A DNA stretch of 64,000 nt from Lumnitzera littorea (Eukaryota; Streptophyta; Magnoliopsida; Myrtales; Combretaceae): positions 38,895,787 to 38,959,786 of the forward strand of contig JAMXBB010000009.1 of NCBI GenBank assembly GCA_024138015.1. The letters are read 5' to 3'. Under the pieces are notes generated by a model, which did not search any database, had not been told where the DNA came from, and worked only from the letters and a program-made list of their open reading frames with translations. Positions 24,862-36,320 of the stretch are shown here, one piece after another. Every line of letters starts with the position of its first letter. Positions within the stretch are counted from its first letter, which is position 1. Both the position numbers and the translations under genes were made by a program.

Positions 24862-25518
24862 GAGTGTAATTTGTAAAATTTTAGAAAAGAAATGAAAAGA
24901 GCTCTTGCATTTACCTACCCTATTATTTGCTGTCATACCTTGGCTTAATTATCATTGAGCTCCTACCCTTTGTTTATTAGCGAGTATGAAAACACTAGTT
25001 TAACTTGAGTTGATTCTCATCCTTAATGTTCGGACATTCTTCATGGTTCTTACTCAAGAACATCGAAGCTTCTAGCCTTACCTTAAGCACCCAATAGGTA
25101 TCTACACCTGAAGGGTCACGCAGGATGAGCACGTAGAATAAGTCTACAAAGTTCTACTTCAAAAACTAAGCTCTATGGGCTCAACACTCCTGACCGAGTA
25201 ATACTCGGACCAAGATTCCCAAGCCCATGCCTAATACCACACTATGGGAGTAAGACTGAGAATAACTCTACAATTGTAGCCACAATCAAGCATAAGTACT
25301 TAAAACACAAAGAGCATACAATAGTAAAGGGAGAACGAACACAAAAAGTAAAAGATGGACAATGGTGAATAAAAGATGCTAAAGTATCATTAATTGCCAA
25401 AATTGTAGAACTTGAAGGGTTGGCATTTCGACCTATGTACATCAATAGCCAGAACAAAAAAAGAAAAACAACAACAATTACAAATCCCCTACAAGAATTA
25501 ACCAAAGTGAAATATTCC
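24862..25518. other. Spacer between pol and antisense gene
   Basis: No domain recognised. This is the stretch toward which the plus-strand pol and the minus-strand accessory gene converge. Words such as GTTCGGACATTCTTCATGG and AGGGTCACGCAGGATG have no assigned role. The open frames at 25242-25601 (minus) and 25420-25623 (plus) are out of frame with the antisense gene. Confidence 0.4.
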
Positions 25519-28050
25519 TTAGACATCCTTAGACTCATCACTATTACCCTCCTCGACGTCATTAATAGCATCCTTATCACCATTAGGCTCACCTTCTTCA
25601 TCCTTACCTTCCCCTCCTACTGAGTTCTCCTTGACCAACCAGTTAAGGAAATTGAAGTCTAGGTAAGGATATTCCCCCTCCCTTACCTGCTTTGCTAGCC
25701 TAGCCTTATCCTAGCTGGCCTTATCAAGAGCGGCCTTGAAGTTATTGTCTGATGAGAACTCATTAAACAACTTTTGTATTGTTGCCTCAGTTAAATCCTC
25801 CCTATTCCTCAACTCCTACTCCTTCCTTTAGAACTGGACTTATGCCTCCTTGAGGTCCTTCTTTGTAGCATTAGCCTCTTACCTAGCTACTTCTACCTCT
25901 TTCCTCCTAAATTCGACCTCTTCGTTAGCGACCACTACCTCCTACTTTGTAAATTTGATTGGTTGCTTAGCTACCTTTGCCTCCCCTTTAGTTGCTGCTA
26001 GCTCCTTAGTACAAGTAACAAGCGTCACCTTTAGGTCATTGGTTCGCTTCTTAGCTTCATTTGCATTAGACCTAACCTTAGCCACCTCCTATTGTAGCCA
26101 CATGTTCTTAACCTTGTGCTGGTTGTACTCTTCTTGTTAAGAAGTCACCTATGCCCTTAACTCGGCCAGTTCCTTCTTCAACTGCTCATACTCTTCCTCT
26201 ACCTCATGTTGATGCTATTGTAATGACTAAAACAACCAAGTATCAACACAAACAAGGACTCATGAAAACTTATGAAAAAGAGGGACACGAAAGACCACAA
26301 TCATACCCCATCAAGGATAGAATATCCATGAGTGAACATAAGCTCATGGCATCACCTAACCCTTCTAAAGCGGCCAGAATGCAATCATTATATGTCTTAT
26401 CTTTCGGGAGTAGGTCATGTGCCTCCCTCAAATGCTATGATAGGACCACATATTCACTAGTAGATGCACGGATAATCCTGTCTACCTTAGCTTCAAGGTT
26501 GATTGTAGGTAACGATTGCCCCTAAACTGCACCATCGACTTCAGTGGCACCTGTGCCTCCTCGGTCCTTAGGTACCCCCATAACCTCAATAGTCCTTCTC
26601 TTTAAGACCCTTTCCACCATTACTTGGTTAGAGACAGGTCCCTCTAACCCCCTTTCAACAAGTGCCTCCCGCTTGTGTACCTCCTTAATGGGCACTTCCT
26701 ACTCAAGCACTTCCACTACTTTAACAACAACAGAAGCTGCCTACTACCTAATGATTAGCTCTAAAGGCAACATGATCGAGATATCTTTCAGCCCCTTACC
26801 CATGGGCCTCTTCCTCTTTTTCCTTGTCATAGTAGCCCTTTTGTTTCTCTTCGTTACCAAGGTAACATCCTGCCTTTCCATAGGCATCTTCCTCTTCTCC
26901 TACCCTTTCAGCTCCCTTATATCCAACATCCAAGCCTTAAAGGATCTACTACATATATCAAAGGCTACAACCACAACAACAAAGTTAGCACAACAAAGCA
27001 TTTGTAAAATTAAAGAACAATATGTACTGAGGAGAGTAACCTAAGCTCTTTCCTTTGCTAACAACCGACTGTAGCAAACTCCTAATTGCCTTCCTTGACC
27101 ACACTTTCATCCCTACCTATCTCTCAAGGGTGTAACATCTTCCCTTATACATACAAACCCATGATCTCCACTACATAAAACCCTTCCTCTTGCTATCGAG
27201 CTACATCCATAATCCATTCCTTAGCTTCATCATGCTCCTTATAGAAATAGTTAATGGGCTTTGTCTGAATAGGCCTATTCCACTAGGTAGGAAAATCTAG
27301 CTCATAAGCCGACCTCACTAGGTAGAACTGGTACTTCTAATCCTTGAACTATGACTTCGCACCATGGAGAAGCTGCACATGTAACTCCTAGTTCGAGAAG
27401 TATGCCTAACCCCTAGGTTCTCCCTTTAGTTAGAAAAAGTGGTAAAAGAGACAAGTTGATGGCCTCTTTACATGAAATATAAAGATGGCCTTGAAGGCCA
27501 CCAACACTTACTAGGTGCTTAGGTGAAGAGAACTTAACAACACTTGAAAATAGTCAAACACCTCAAACTAGAAAGTAGTAAAATGGAAAACGTAACCCCA
27601 TGTCAATTGATCTCTAGCATAAGTAGAAGGAGCACTTATCCTCCCCATAATCGCATGCTTAATCATCCTTCATGAGCCTCACCACCTACTAGAAGTTACT
27701 GTTCCATGCAACCTCCTAGCAAACTCGTTGCCACCACTCTTCATTATGTTTATACTCAACCTTAGTCACGACCTAACTACTCTCTATGTTTGAAAGCAAC
27801 TTCACAATGTTGTCCTTCTTCTTAGAAGTGTACTTACACCGAGGAGGATTCTTCTTAGAAGTGTACTTACACCGAGGTCCCTCCTCTATAGTTGCTCTCC
27901 TTCTCCCCCACCGTAGCTTACATTCATGCTACTAGTTGCCCTTACTACTGTCTATTCAAAGGAAGTAGGGACAGGCTTGTCCCTACAATCCTCGTTTGCA
28001 AATGCCTCACCTGCAAACCTATTGCTTTGCAATTATTGTTGATTGACCAT
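25519..28050 (-). pseudogene. Antisense accessory gene of element A (putative gypsy type transposon domain plus coiled coil)
   Basis: It runs from an ATG at 28048-28050 to a stop at 25519-25521. The N-terminal part has an 11-residue duplicated basic motif (PRCKYTSKK). Next comes a domain with YARDQLTWGYVFHFTTF, FEVFDYFQVLLSSLHLST, FKAIFIFHVKRPST, LFYHFFXLKGEPRGXAYFSN and LLHGAKSXFKDXKYQFYLV. This order matches the plant 'putative gypsy type transposon' (Transposase_28) family. After a linker comes a long Lys/Glu/Ala coiled coil (EVAKVRSNANEAKKRTNDLK, KELAATKGEAKVAKQ), then QVREGEYPYLDFNFLNW and an acidic tail ending DEESKDV-like. Two GT-AG introns are likely: about 27045-26920, and about 26300-26215 ending TTACAATAG before HQHEVEEEYEQLKKELAEL. 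Numerous stops show decay. Antisense accessory genes at this position are known in the Tat lineage, for example Grande. Function unknown. Confidence 0.7.
27816..27881 (-). repeat. 33-bp in-frame duplication in the antisense gene
   Basis: TTCTTCTTAGAAGTGTACTT starts at 27816 and again at 27849, each copy running on to ACACCGAGG. Because 33 is a multiple of three, the antisense reading frame is kept and an 11-residue block (PRCKYTSKK plus two) is doubled. Confidence 0.9.
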
Positions 28051-28178
28051 CTCTAAAGATTATCGCAAAGAAAAAGAAAGGAAAGTGCAAGAAATCGAAA
28101 GAAACACACTAAAGGTGCTATGAATGAGTTTCGGCAAATTAACAAGTTCAAATGAGGATCAAACTAACCTTGAAGCCC

Positions 28179-28186
28179 CTTATATA
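28179..28186 (-). promoter_or_regulatory. TATA box of the antisense gene
   Basis: The minus strand reads CCTATATAAGGGGC, a textbook plant TATA context, about 130 bases upstream of the ATG at 28050 with a CT-rich leader (TTTCTTTCGATTTCTTGC) between. It implies that the antisense gene had its own promoter inside the element and did not depend on the LTR. Confidence 0.6.
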
Positions 28187-29312
28187 GGTTGTTAAGGCTA
28201 AGCGAAGCATCGCTTCAATAAGGACCATCATGGATACTTATGTATTGCGACTTAAGAATCAATGGCTAGGATTTATATGATGAGCGGATTGCTAACTCGA
28301 CATCCGCATGGACATCATTAATGGTATATGCCATTCGAGAACCTTGGGCATACCAACACTAAGTATAAGTCAAACATAGAAAGGAAAAATCATAGTTCAA
28401 TAGATTGACCTAAGATCTTCCTAGTTTATTGCTTGGTATTGACACTTATCTCTAGCTCATAACTTCAACTTATCTATATGAAAGGGCTCTTACCTAACCT
28501 AGTTTGCTCACGCCTTCAACTCATCTTACTAGTTTATTTAGGTGAGCCATCACTAACCTTAGGCGCTAGAGTTGATGGCCATAGTCTTTGAGAAATGCAT
28601 GAGCAATGTTCCTTTACCATCGTAATCACCATTGGGCCTAGACTTCATTTCATCCAATACGACATAGTAGTAGGCTCTTCCTTCATCGTGTCCAACTACT
28701 ACATCGATATTGGTAGCTTTGAGAAGAATTATCTTCTCATCAGAACGATTAGGAGACACCCAACCTAGTTGGAATATGTAGCTAAGAAGGCACGGTAAAG
28801 GTTCTTGTTCAATGGAAGTTACTTGAGTACTCATAGGTACGTGTAGCAGTTACCATTGAATAGGTACAAGAGAGCATGCAAAATTGTGCAGACTACCATG
28901 TCCTTAAGGCTTAGGAAACCCCTAAGAGTTGTAGATTTGGTTTAGGTTAGGTACCCTTAAACTGTTAAGGAACTCCCTTTTAGCATCCAAAACACCATAG
29001 AGAATAGACAACACCTAAGTGTTTACAGTAGGTTCCTAAGCATCTAAGGGTGTCAATGCTATAATGACTAAAGAATGTATACTTGAGCGATTGACAAGGA
29101 GCCGAGGGATCTATGTATACCCCTCAATAAGTACTCAAGGGCCACCCTCAATCATCAGGCAACCTATTACATCTCTCAATCAATACTCAAAGGACCCATT
29201 GTGAGGCCATAGCTTAAGTTTATACGTTCTCTCTTACAATATGATTTTCTTGGATTCATTCATTTGTCACACTCTATAAGAACAGCAAGAACTTTGTCAT
29301 ACTCTTAAAATT
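28187..29312. other. Region upstream of the antisense gene
   Basis: It contains the near-palindrome AAGCGAAGCATCGCTTC near 28199. A minus-strand frame at 28559-28834 (91 codons, with GHDEGRAYYYVVLDEMKS) has no recognisable domain. This stretch would hold promoter-proximal sequence of the antisense gene and the 3' untranslated part of the plus-strand element. No gene is claimed. Confidence 0.4.
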
Positions 29313-29333
29313 TCAAAAGATTTAAGGGGGAAA
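29313..29333 (+). other. Polypurine tract of element A
   Basis: The sequence CAAAAGATTTAAGGGGGAAA directly precedes a TG dinucleotide at 29334. A purine run ending in GGGGGAAA just before TG is the standard plus-strand primer of Tat-lineage elements, and it lies on the far side of the antisense gene as expected. Confidence 0.6.
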
Positions 29334-29690
29334 TGATGCTATGAAGTTTGAATGAATGAAGGAGATTATCCCTTGTTAGACCTTTCTATAGCTAATAGGA
29401 AAGCAATCTAAACTATCTAGGTATTGCTGCGGACCCATCCAACGGTTGGGGCAGGATGATAATGAAAAGTCACCATTAATGCCCTCATTAATCTTTGATT
29501 ATGGTGTTCTTTAGGCACTTTAATGGTTATGCATGGCGTACTTCTCCAAGCACCATCATTGTGTTTGGAAAAGACAATCTTGAAAAAGACCACACGTAAT
29601 GGTAATTTCAAGTATCACATGTATTTATTCACAGGCTTGTGAGACAAGCCATTTAGGTTGTGTATCCACGTATTTTAGATATGTTATGCG
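29334..29690 (+). mobile_element. Start of 3' LTR of element A, truncated
   Basis: Begins TGATGCTATGAAG after the polypurine tract. It contains GGACCCATCCAACGG and CACCATTAATGCCCTCATTA, words typical of the U3 part of Tat-lineage LTRs. No TATA box or U5 motif follows, and the sequence passes into unrelated DNA by about 29690, so only the first part survives. The minus frame at 29417-29611 is incidental. Confidence 0.45.
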
Positions 29691-30773
29691 ACACCAAACT
29701 TAAGTGTCTCTTTTTCCCCTTTCATTTACCCAATGTTTAGAACAGAGGAAGGAATGCTTGAGGAAAGAAAGCGAGTGGAGTCAAAGTTGATCCCTTTATT
29801 TAGAAAGAATCAAAGAATGCCCCAGAGAATAAAGTTCGAGGGTAACCTTTACACCTATTCCATATATTTAATTTTCTCTCTTAGAATAATTCCAAAGGAA
29901 AAATTGTTACTTTCTTGTTTGGAGGAGAAAAATAACGGTCTTTCTTTTCTATTTTGTTTTCTCGTTAATCACAATGTAGTTTTTTTTTTCCATGTGAATC
30001 GAAGTTTTGAATATTATGGTTTTTTTTATTTAATTTTCTTTACTATTATACCATTTAATAACTTTTTTATAGTTAAGTGAAATAAATATTAATTCTCCAA
30101 TAGGATGGAGGGAGTTTGACTCTCTCTTCCCACATTTTGTAATGTATAATGTAATTGGGGAACAAAAATGATTTACAATAAATTATCCTTCTTGCAAAAT
30201 TTGAAAATGAGAAACAATTGAACACTATATCCTAGTTTTAAATAATGCTTCAAAAATTTGGCAAAAAGAAAAAGCTAATGTCTTAAAAATATTATTTTCA
30301 TATTCGTTTCTTTCTTTCTCTCTTCTTTTTTCTTTTTTTTTCTTTTTTTGGTGGGTCCAAACATCTTTCTCACTCCCTTTCCCCTTTCTTTTTCCTCTCT
30401 CCAAACAAAGTACCCCACTATTGAAGCAAATGAAGTGAGAGAGAGCCTCGTTCCCGCACCCGCATGGTGAGGGAAGAAATATCATGGCAATGCCCATTCC
30501 TTTGATTCCGTTGAATACCCACAACTGCTTTTTGTCCTATTTTGATTGTGACTTGCTTGAAGTATTATTATTATTATTTAAATGGTGTAAACATTAACAA
30601 GGGCCTAGGCTTCTAGGATACTCAATTAAATAATTTTACACTATACCGATCCCCTCAATTTCCTTCAAACATACATAAAATCAAGTTAAAAGAAAATGAA
30701 AACATTACACATATATTTTGGGTAAATAATAGACAACTGTTTTCTTATTTTATACAAAACAAAAGACAGTAGT
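29691..30773. other. Downstream flank of the bHLH gene, no gene seen
   Basis: A plus-strand frame at 29733-30080 (115 codons, starting MFRTEEGMLEERKRVESKL) has no recognisable domain and turns into Phe/Ile-rich AT-derived sequence; I leave it uncalled. A CT-rich stretch lies at 30305-30400. The last 300 bases would include the 3' untranslated region of the minus-strand bHLH gene. Confidence 0.45.
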
Positions 30774-31089
30774 CTAACAATTGAGCGCAGATTCTTCTTG
30801 AATTCTACCCACCAAATCATATACAGCGGCTGCAATTTCATTCACCGAGGTCAGCTGACAGCTATCTTCAACCTGCCATGTTGCAAAACTAAGCTGTTAA
30901 AATCCAAAATGTCTGATTTTATTTTTATTTAACCGTTGTAATTAATTGATCTGGATTAAAAAAAAAAAAATTCTAACATTTAATAATCAAGCGGACATAT
31001 TTAGAAAACGTAGCTACTCCATTCCTATATTATCGAATTATAATGGTTTTACTAAATACCCGGAAGAAAATTTTTATATATCTAAACTT

Positions 31090-31120
<31 letters not shown>

Positions 31121-32448
31121 TTCTTGGCTGTTAGGTGGGTAAATATCATTGATCTTGAGTATAGAGACATCGTTTTCCTTTTATTGTTGCTAACAGAACT
31201 TTGAAAATTTACCTATTTGGCAACTTGGAAGCCAAGTATGATTTATTTTATGAAATAATCAGACATTGTTGGAATTTCTAAGGGCAAAAAGCGAAATTGA
31301 AATCACTAAAAAGGACGTCTTACCCTAATGCTGAAAGAGTACATGACCAAGTGGTCCACCGTAGTGAGAGTGAGGTGGAGAACATTAAGCCTCAGAGTAT
31401 GCAACCCCATAACCATCATCAATAACTGCTTTGGCTGTCTTCTTGCTAACACTTTGATGTTGGCATGGTTATCCACCATGGTCACTTCAACATCTGCTAT
31501 GGCCGAAACCGGGTGCCCTTCCGGGTGGTTCCGGTCCAAGGTGGCTGAGCTAGTGGTGCCCGAGCGGCTGTATTGAGCCGAACAAGTCGAGTACTGTGGA
31601 AATGTGAAGAACTCTGAGAAGAGGGAAGAGAGATTGGTGTCTTCAACTCCCGGGTTGGAGTTTGATTGGTTCTTTTGTGACTTGAGTGATTGGAGAAGTT
31701 GTTCTAGCTCCTTTAGGAAATTGATGGCTCCTCCTATAATTGATGCCTGATCCCCCTACAGAGGACATAAGTATTGTCATTTATAAGACGAAAGCCATAC
31801 CAATCTAGTAAATTAACAGCACAATTCTATTGGGGAAAAAAACAAAAAAAAAAAAACTAGAGTAAATCCATAGCAAAATGATAACGAAAACTCGACACTA
31901 TAAAATCATGAGAAGGAAGGAAGATCAAAAGATTAATAAGTTTGAGAGCCATAGTTACTCTAGCTACAAAATTTGTTTGCAAGACTTCTTGTATTTTATA
32001 CTAGTCAAAGTGAATCGAATATAATTATTACCCTTTGGACATATGATGGAGGCATCATGGAACGAAGAATAGCAAGATAGTCATTCATCTGCCTCCTACG
32101 GTTTCGTTCCACCGCTATGTGTGTGATCCTCTGATTCTCGACATCTGCTTTATTTTTAACGGTCTTGATCCGTCGTCTTTTGCGCCGGCAAGGGGTGGTT
32201 ATTTGCGGTAGAGAAGGTGAGGTTCTTCCTTGGAGGATCTCATCAGAAGGGCAATTGTCAGTGGAAGAGTTAATATCCCACTCCTTAAAATTCATGAAGT
32301 CTTCATTTAGAACTCTCTCTATGGGAATCTCTTCATCTAAAGCAAATCCATGCCTCCAAGGTCCACTGCCTATGTTGTTGTCGACATCCTTGTACTTGTA
32401 ACAAAAGGAATCTTGCTGAAACATGGCAGTTTCCAAATCTAAAGCCAT
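30774..32448 (-). CDS. bHLH94/96-like: bHLH transcription factor, subgroup Ia (bHLH94/96-like), three exons
   Basis: Exons on the minus strand: 32448-32032, 31755-31324 and 30872-30774, 315 residues in all, with no internal stop. Both introns are GT-AG (donor AGG|GTAATA and acceptor TGTAG|GGGG; donor AGG|GTAAGA and acceptor GGCAG|GTT) and lie between codons. Exon 1 gives MALDLETAMFQQDSFCYKYK, a basic cluster (CRRKRRRIKTVKNK, residues 87-100) and the basic helix with H110, E114 and R118, the H-E-R set for E-box/G-box binding. The second helix (QASIIGGAINFLKELEQLL) starts exon 2. Residues from about 227 (ADVEVTMVDNHANIKVLARR) to the end form an ACT-like domain, finishing EESALNC. The first intron falls after YVQR, as in this subgroup. 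A nuclear DNA-binding dimer is expected; the target process is unknown. An upstream in-frame ATG at 32499 would add 17 mostly charged residues. Confidence 0.93.
31084..31115. repeat. TA microsatellite in intron 2 of the bHLH gene
   Basis: A pure TA run lies in the larger intron, near CTTTATATATATATATATAT. It is likely polymorphic in length. It lies about 210 bases from the exon 2 end, away from the splice sites. Confidence 0.85.
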
Positions 32449-32458
32449 TGCTCTGTCC

Positions 32459-32480
32459 TTTTTTTTTTTTTTTTTTTTTT
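32459..32480 (-). repeat. 22-base A-tract in the bHLH leader
   Basis: The minus strand has 22 A residues ending 11 bases before the ATG at 32448. If translation began at the in-frame ATG at 32499 this tract would encode a run of seven lysines. Slippage in the tract would put that upstream ATG out of frame, which favours the MALDLE start. Confidence 0.8.
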
Positions 32481-32570
32481 CCCTCTCTTGTCTTTGCACT
32501 TTTACAACAGAGAAAAAGGTTGTTTTAAGGAAAGGCGTTTTAACGACACATCCTAGACGTTGCCCCTTTC

Positions 32571-32578
32571 CTTATAAA
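32571..32578 (-). promoter_or_regulatory. TATA box of the bHLH gene
   Basis: The minus strand reads GGCCTTTATAAGGAAAGGGG, about 123 bases upstream of the chosen ATG. A CT-rich stretch and an AGAGAGGG element follow before the A-tract. Position fits a short leader of about 90 bases. Confidence 0.55.
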
Positions 32579-32599
32579 GGCCTTGGTGTGACGGCTTCG

Positions 32600-33120
32600 C
32601 CTTGAATCGCCTCACACGCACATTTCCATCCAACTGATGTAGCTATCCACGGATGACGTAACCTGACGATTGTGACTACTTTCCAGGTAAACACATTTGC
32701 ATATTAATGTGAAATATATATCTTTCTATCCGGGTGCAAAATTATATGTAATGTTATTGCTTAAGATTTAGTTGAGGTAATACATATTATGTGTTATATA
32801 TGTATAATGTCATATCTCGAGAGCAAAAAAGTTATAATAATCCCGTAGTATAGAATGATAGAAGTTGGCCACTCAACTGCTACAATAAACTTAGTATATA
32901 CGAAACACATACAACTAAGTAACCTTGAAGCATCTTCAATTTGATATCTAAAATAAAAAGGAGACATTAGTTCATATAATTCTTTTGAAAAATAGAAATT
33001 TAATTCATATGTTTATTTATTTTTTTGAAAAATAGAGATTTGCATGGAATGTTTATATAAGAAAATTTTATAAAAGAATGTCAAAAATTGTGTTTACAAT
33101 CAATACAATATTGCAAGTTA
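32600..33120. other. Upstream region of the bHLH gene
   Basis: Contains CACGGATGACGTAACCTGACG near 32648, with a TGACGTAA core (bZIP-type element) in a short GC-richer patch, then AT-rich DNA. It may carry promoter elements of the bHLH gene. No coding region seen. Confidence 0.35.
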
Positions 33121-36100
33121 GTTAAGGTCATATATATGGCCTAGTTGATTACAAATGAAAGACAAAAGAGTAATCCAATCTATTTGCTCCTCACTACAAA
33201 TCTGTTGACTAACATTTGTACATCTAGGATTGATTGATCTTGGTGTCTATCATTTAGGACCTACAAAAGAACTATAGGGATTTGAACAACCATTGCTCAA
33301 TAAGGGGATGGAGATGGAGGCATACACAATACAACACAACAATCAAGTAGGGTATCAATAAGTTAGGTAGATGCAATGCAATAAACATATGCCATCTATA
33401 AGACGTTGTTTGATCCATCATAAAGTAGAGAAATTACGTATGCTCTAACTTAGGTCAAGGGGCTTTTGCATAATGGAGGCATGATTCGACCTCAATGCCT
33501 TTTAACCAAACTCAAGATTATGCAATAGAGACATGCTCCTCTCGAGACCTCATCGAACCCACTACCCTCAACCTTACTGTGACCCTTTCTCCTGTCACAT
33601 AGTTCGCCCTTAAGGGTGAGGAAAGGCTAATTATAGTTGTCTTGTTGAAGGGTCGGTATTTGGTTTGAAAGCCTAACTGCTTCCTTTGGTGGGTTGTAAT
33701 ATATATTCAATTAGTATTTATGTCCAAGTTTTGGCTTAGTTCATTTTAAGGGTGTCTAACGAATGTAACACAATAAAACAATCACAACATATAGCATAAC
33801 AATTAAACAACATAATAGATAATTTCCAAACACATATGTTGCATGCATACAACTAGCTACTTTACAACCACAAATAAGTGTACACATCAACCTCCAAGTA
33901 TTTTTATATAGTACTCCAAAATGCCATTAAACATTTATCTCACATACCTGGATTTGTAATCGCTTTAGTAAGTTAGTGCCACAATCCTTCCATCGTCAAT
34001 GTTCCATATATTACAAATCACATTTAGTTCTTTTATGATTTAGTGAAGTTACAATGGTTCAATCGTTATACTTTTGGTTAGGATTATTATTATACTTTTA
34101 GTATTCATTAAGTGTTGGTTATGGGTATTAATTGTTATTACCTTTACATAGGTTATTTGGACATTCTATTTAACCTTCTACTAGGTTTCTTAGGTTTAAA
34201 GTACCTTTAACTAAGGTCCTTAGTTATATTCGTTGCTTATTAGACCTTTTACTCAAGCTTATATTAGTTTTTTAACTTATATTTTTTTATATGCAACCTT
34301 ATATATAGCCTTCTACTAGCGTCTTAATTAATGTTTCTTATTAAACTGACCTTTTACATAACTTTCAATGGGAATTTTGGTTAGTCTTTACACTCAAAAA
34401 CCTTATATTGAACCTTCTACTGCTACAATTTATAATCAACTTAATTAGGAAAGCCTCTACAATACCTTCTACAAGTCATCAATTTGCATTAGTATCCATA
34501 AAAACTTCTATAGAACCTTCTATAACTACTAGCTCTTTCATTAGCTCATCCAAAACTTCTATAAAAGCTTCTACAGCTACTAGATTTGCTCGATTTTACC
34601 AAAAAAATCACATTTCATTCTTCCGTTCACTTTATTGAGATTTACCTTAGTTAAAACTCCACCAATATTGACTTGAATGCCCTAGAACTCATCCTCATTG
34701 ACATGCATAACTTGAAATTCAACAAAAAATAGTGTTAAACATAACTAATTTACTTAATATAAATAAAATACATGATTAGGTTGGAAAATCATGATTTTTA
34801 GGGTGAAAATAATTCATGTACACCAATTAAAATCTTCAATTTGCTACTTATTAGTAATGATTTTTTAACAAAAATTACTAATTCAATATCATATTGAAAA
34901 TCCACATAAGTAATATAAGTAAAAATCATCATATTTGGCTTCAAGAAACCCATTTCTTTATAAAATCTCTTATTTTCATTTAAAAATTAAGATCAACCTA
35001 TTGCATGTAACAAAAAATTACTCAAAAAGTGGGGGAGAATTAAATTTTAACAAAATCTTTTGGAAAATAGTGGGTTTCCATCGAATTTGTCTTATTAGTA
35101 TTCCAAAAACTAAAATTTTGGCCTAAATAAAGTGAAATTTTTTTTAGAGAAACTCTTTACATAGCGATTTTTTATATACAATAAGGAATTTTTAGAAAAA
35201 TTTTGGTAAGGAAACTATATCATTTGAGTTGATGAAAATCAAAATGAAAATTGACTCCAAATAGCCCATTTCTTATGGGCAATGTGTAAAATGAAAGATT
35301 TTTATAAAAATAATAATTTTTTTGTGAAAATATACCTAAAATTATGCTAGTATAAAAATTTTCATAATTTTTAGATAAAATTTGGTATTTTTAACCCATT
35401 TTTGAAAAACGGGTGCAAAATTAAGCTTACCAGCATGGCAAACTTCAACGGATGTAGTAGAAGGGGCCATGTCAGCACAAAGGGTGTTGATCTCTTTCTT
35501 AGGTGGTGGTAGCCACTTGTCATCAAGTTGCTCTAAAGTTTGGAAATCTCGATCTCATAGATTACTGTGTAAATTTTTAATTTTTTTAAATTTTCACTAA
35601 AAGCTCTTAAAATTACTACAAGAATTTTCCTAAGTTTTATAGGATTTAAAGAATTCAAAATGATGAAGGAATGGGGCATTTATAGTGTTGATTTAGGGAA
35701 TTGGCTAATAGGCATGCATGATAAATGTTATAAGGTTTCTTTTTTAAGTAGATAAGTGTAATGCGGTTTTTGGAAAACCAAGGCCTAATATATGTTTTTG
35801 CTTAAAAACCATCTAATCCCTTGGTTTTTAATCTATGGTTTTAAGAAACCAAAAATTCCCTTTCATTTTTCAAATAAAAAATCCATGTACTTCATTAATT
35901 TATTATTTAAGTAAACATAGTTTGTTATTTATAATATTTTTAGGTTAGTTGTTATTTTTGTATGAAAGGTTCTACTAAAGCTTGTACAGCCTATGCACCA
36001 TTGATTAACTTAATTACATATTATTTTATTATTATTTATTAATTTTTTATGATGTTTATTACTTTTCTTATTTATTTTGTTTATTCTTAGCTATTTTAAA

Positions 36101-36320
36101 TTTTGGGTTAATCTTCCAAATCTTCTGAAATTTTACTAATGAAATAGCTAGTTTTACCATTTTAGCTTACTTTAATGTTTTAATATTACATTACAACAAT
36201 TAAATTCATGGGTTTGCTTTAACTGACTTTTGGGGTCCTATGGTTGGCTTCGAGTCTAAATGGACTAATTATATGGATGTATTAAATTTTAAGAGTTTGA
36301 AATCCTTCTATTATTGTCAG
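33121..36320. other. Gene-free, possibly degraded minus-orientation LTR
   Basis: Stretches at 33240-33700 (CTTAGGTCAAGGGGC, CTCTCGAGACCTCATCG, CCTTTCTCCTGTCACATAG) resemble the GC-richer middle of the minus-strand LTR at 11.8-13.6 kb in style. Bases 34160-34590 repeat short ACCTTCTAC or ACTTCTATA words many times, which explains the Ser/Thr-rich frame at 34408-34638. The frame at 34935-35126 has no recognisable product. No gene is called. Confidence 0.35.

Noticed and set aside
25850..27044. Three plus-strand open frames rich in Ser, Thr and Leu
   Set aside because: They are the reverse reading of the antisense coiled-coil gene; the minus strand gives the recognisable domains and these give none.
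19930..29690. Treating the LTR pieces at 19.9-20.7 kb and 29.3-29.7 kb as an alignable LTR pair for dating
   Set aside because: They share no visible sequence: one carries the TATA-U5 part and the other only a U3 start, so no divergence can be measured.
29733..30080. 115-codon plus-strand frame starting MFRTEEGMLEERKRVESK
   Set aside because: First third looks protein-like but the rest is AT-derived Phe/Ile sequence, with no domain, intron or homology signal.
30225..30524. 99-codon minus-strand Lys/Glu-rich frame
   Set aside because: Arises from a CT-rich stretch, has no domain and lies in the 3' flank of the bHLH gene.
31306..31576. Open frames on both strands inside bHLH exon 2
   Set aside because: The minus-strand frame is part of the bHLH exon itself and the plus-strand one is its shadow; neither is a separate gene.
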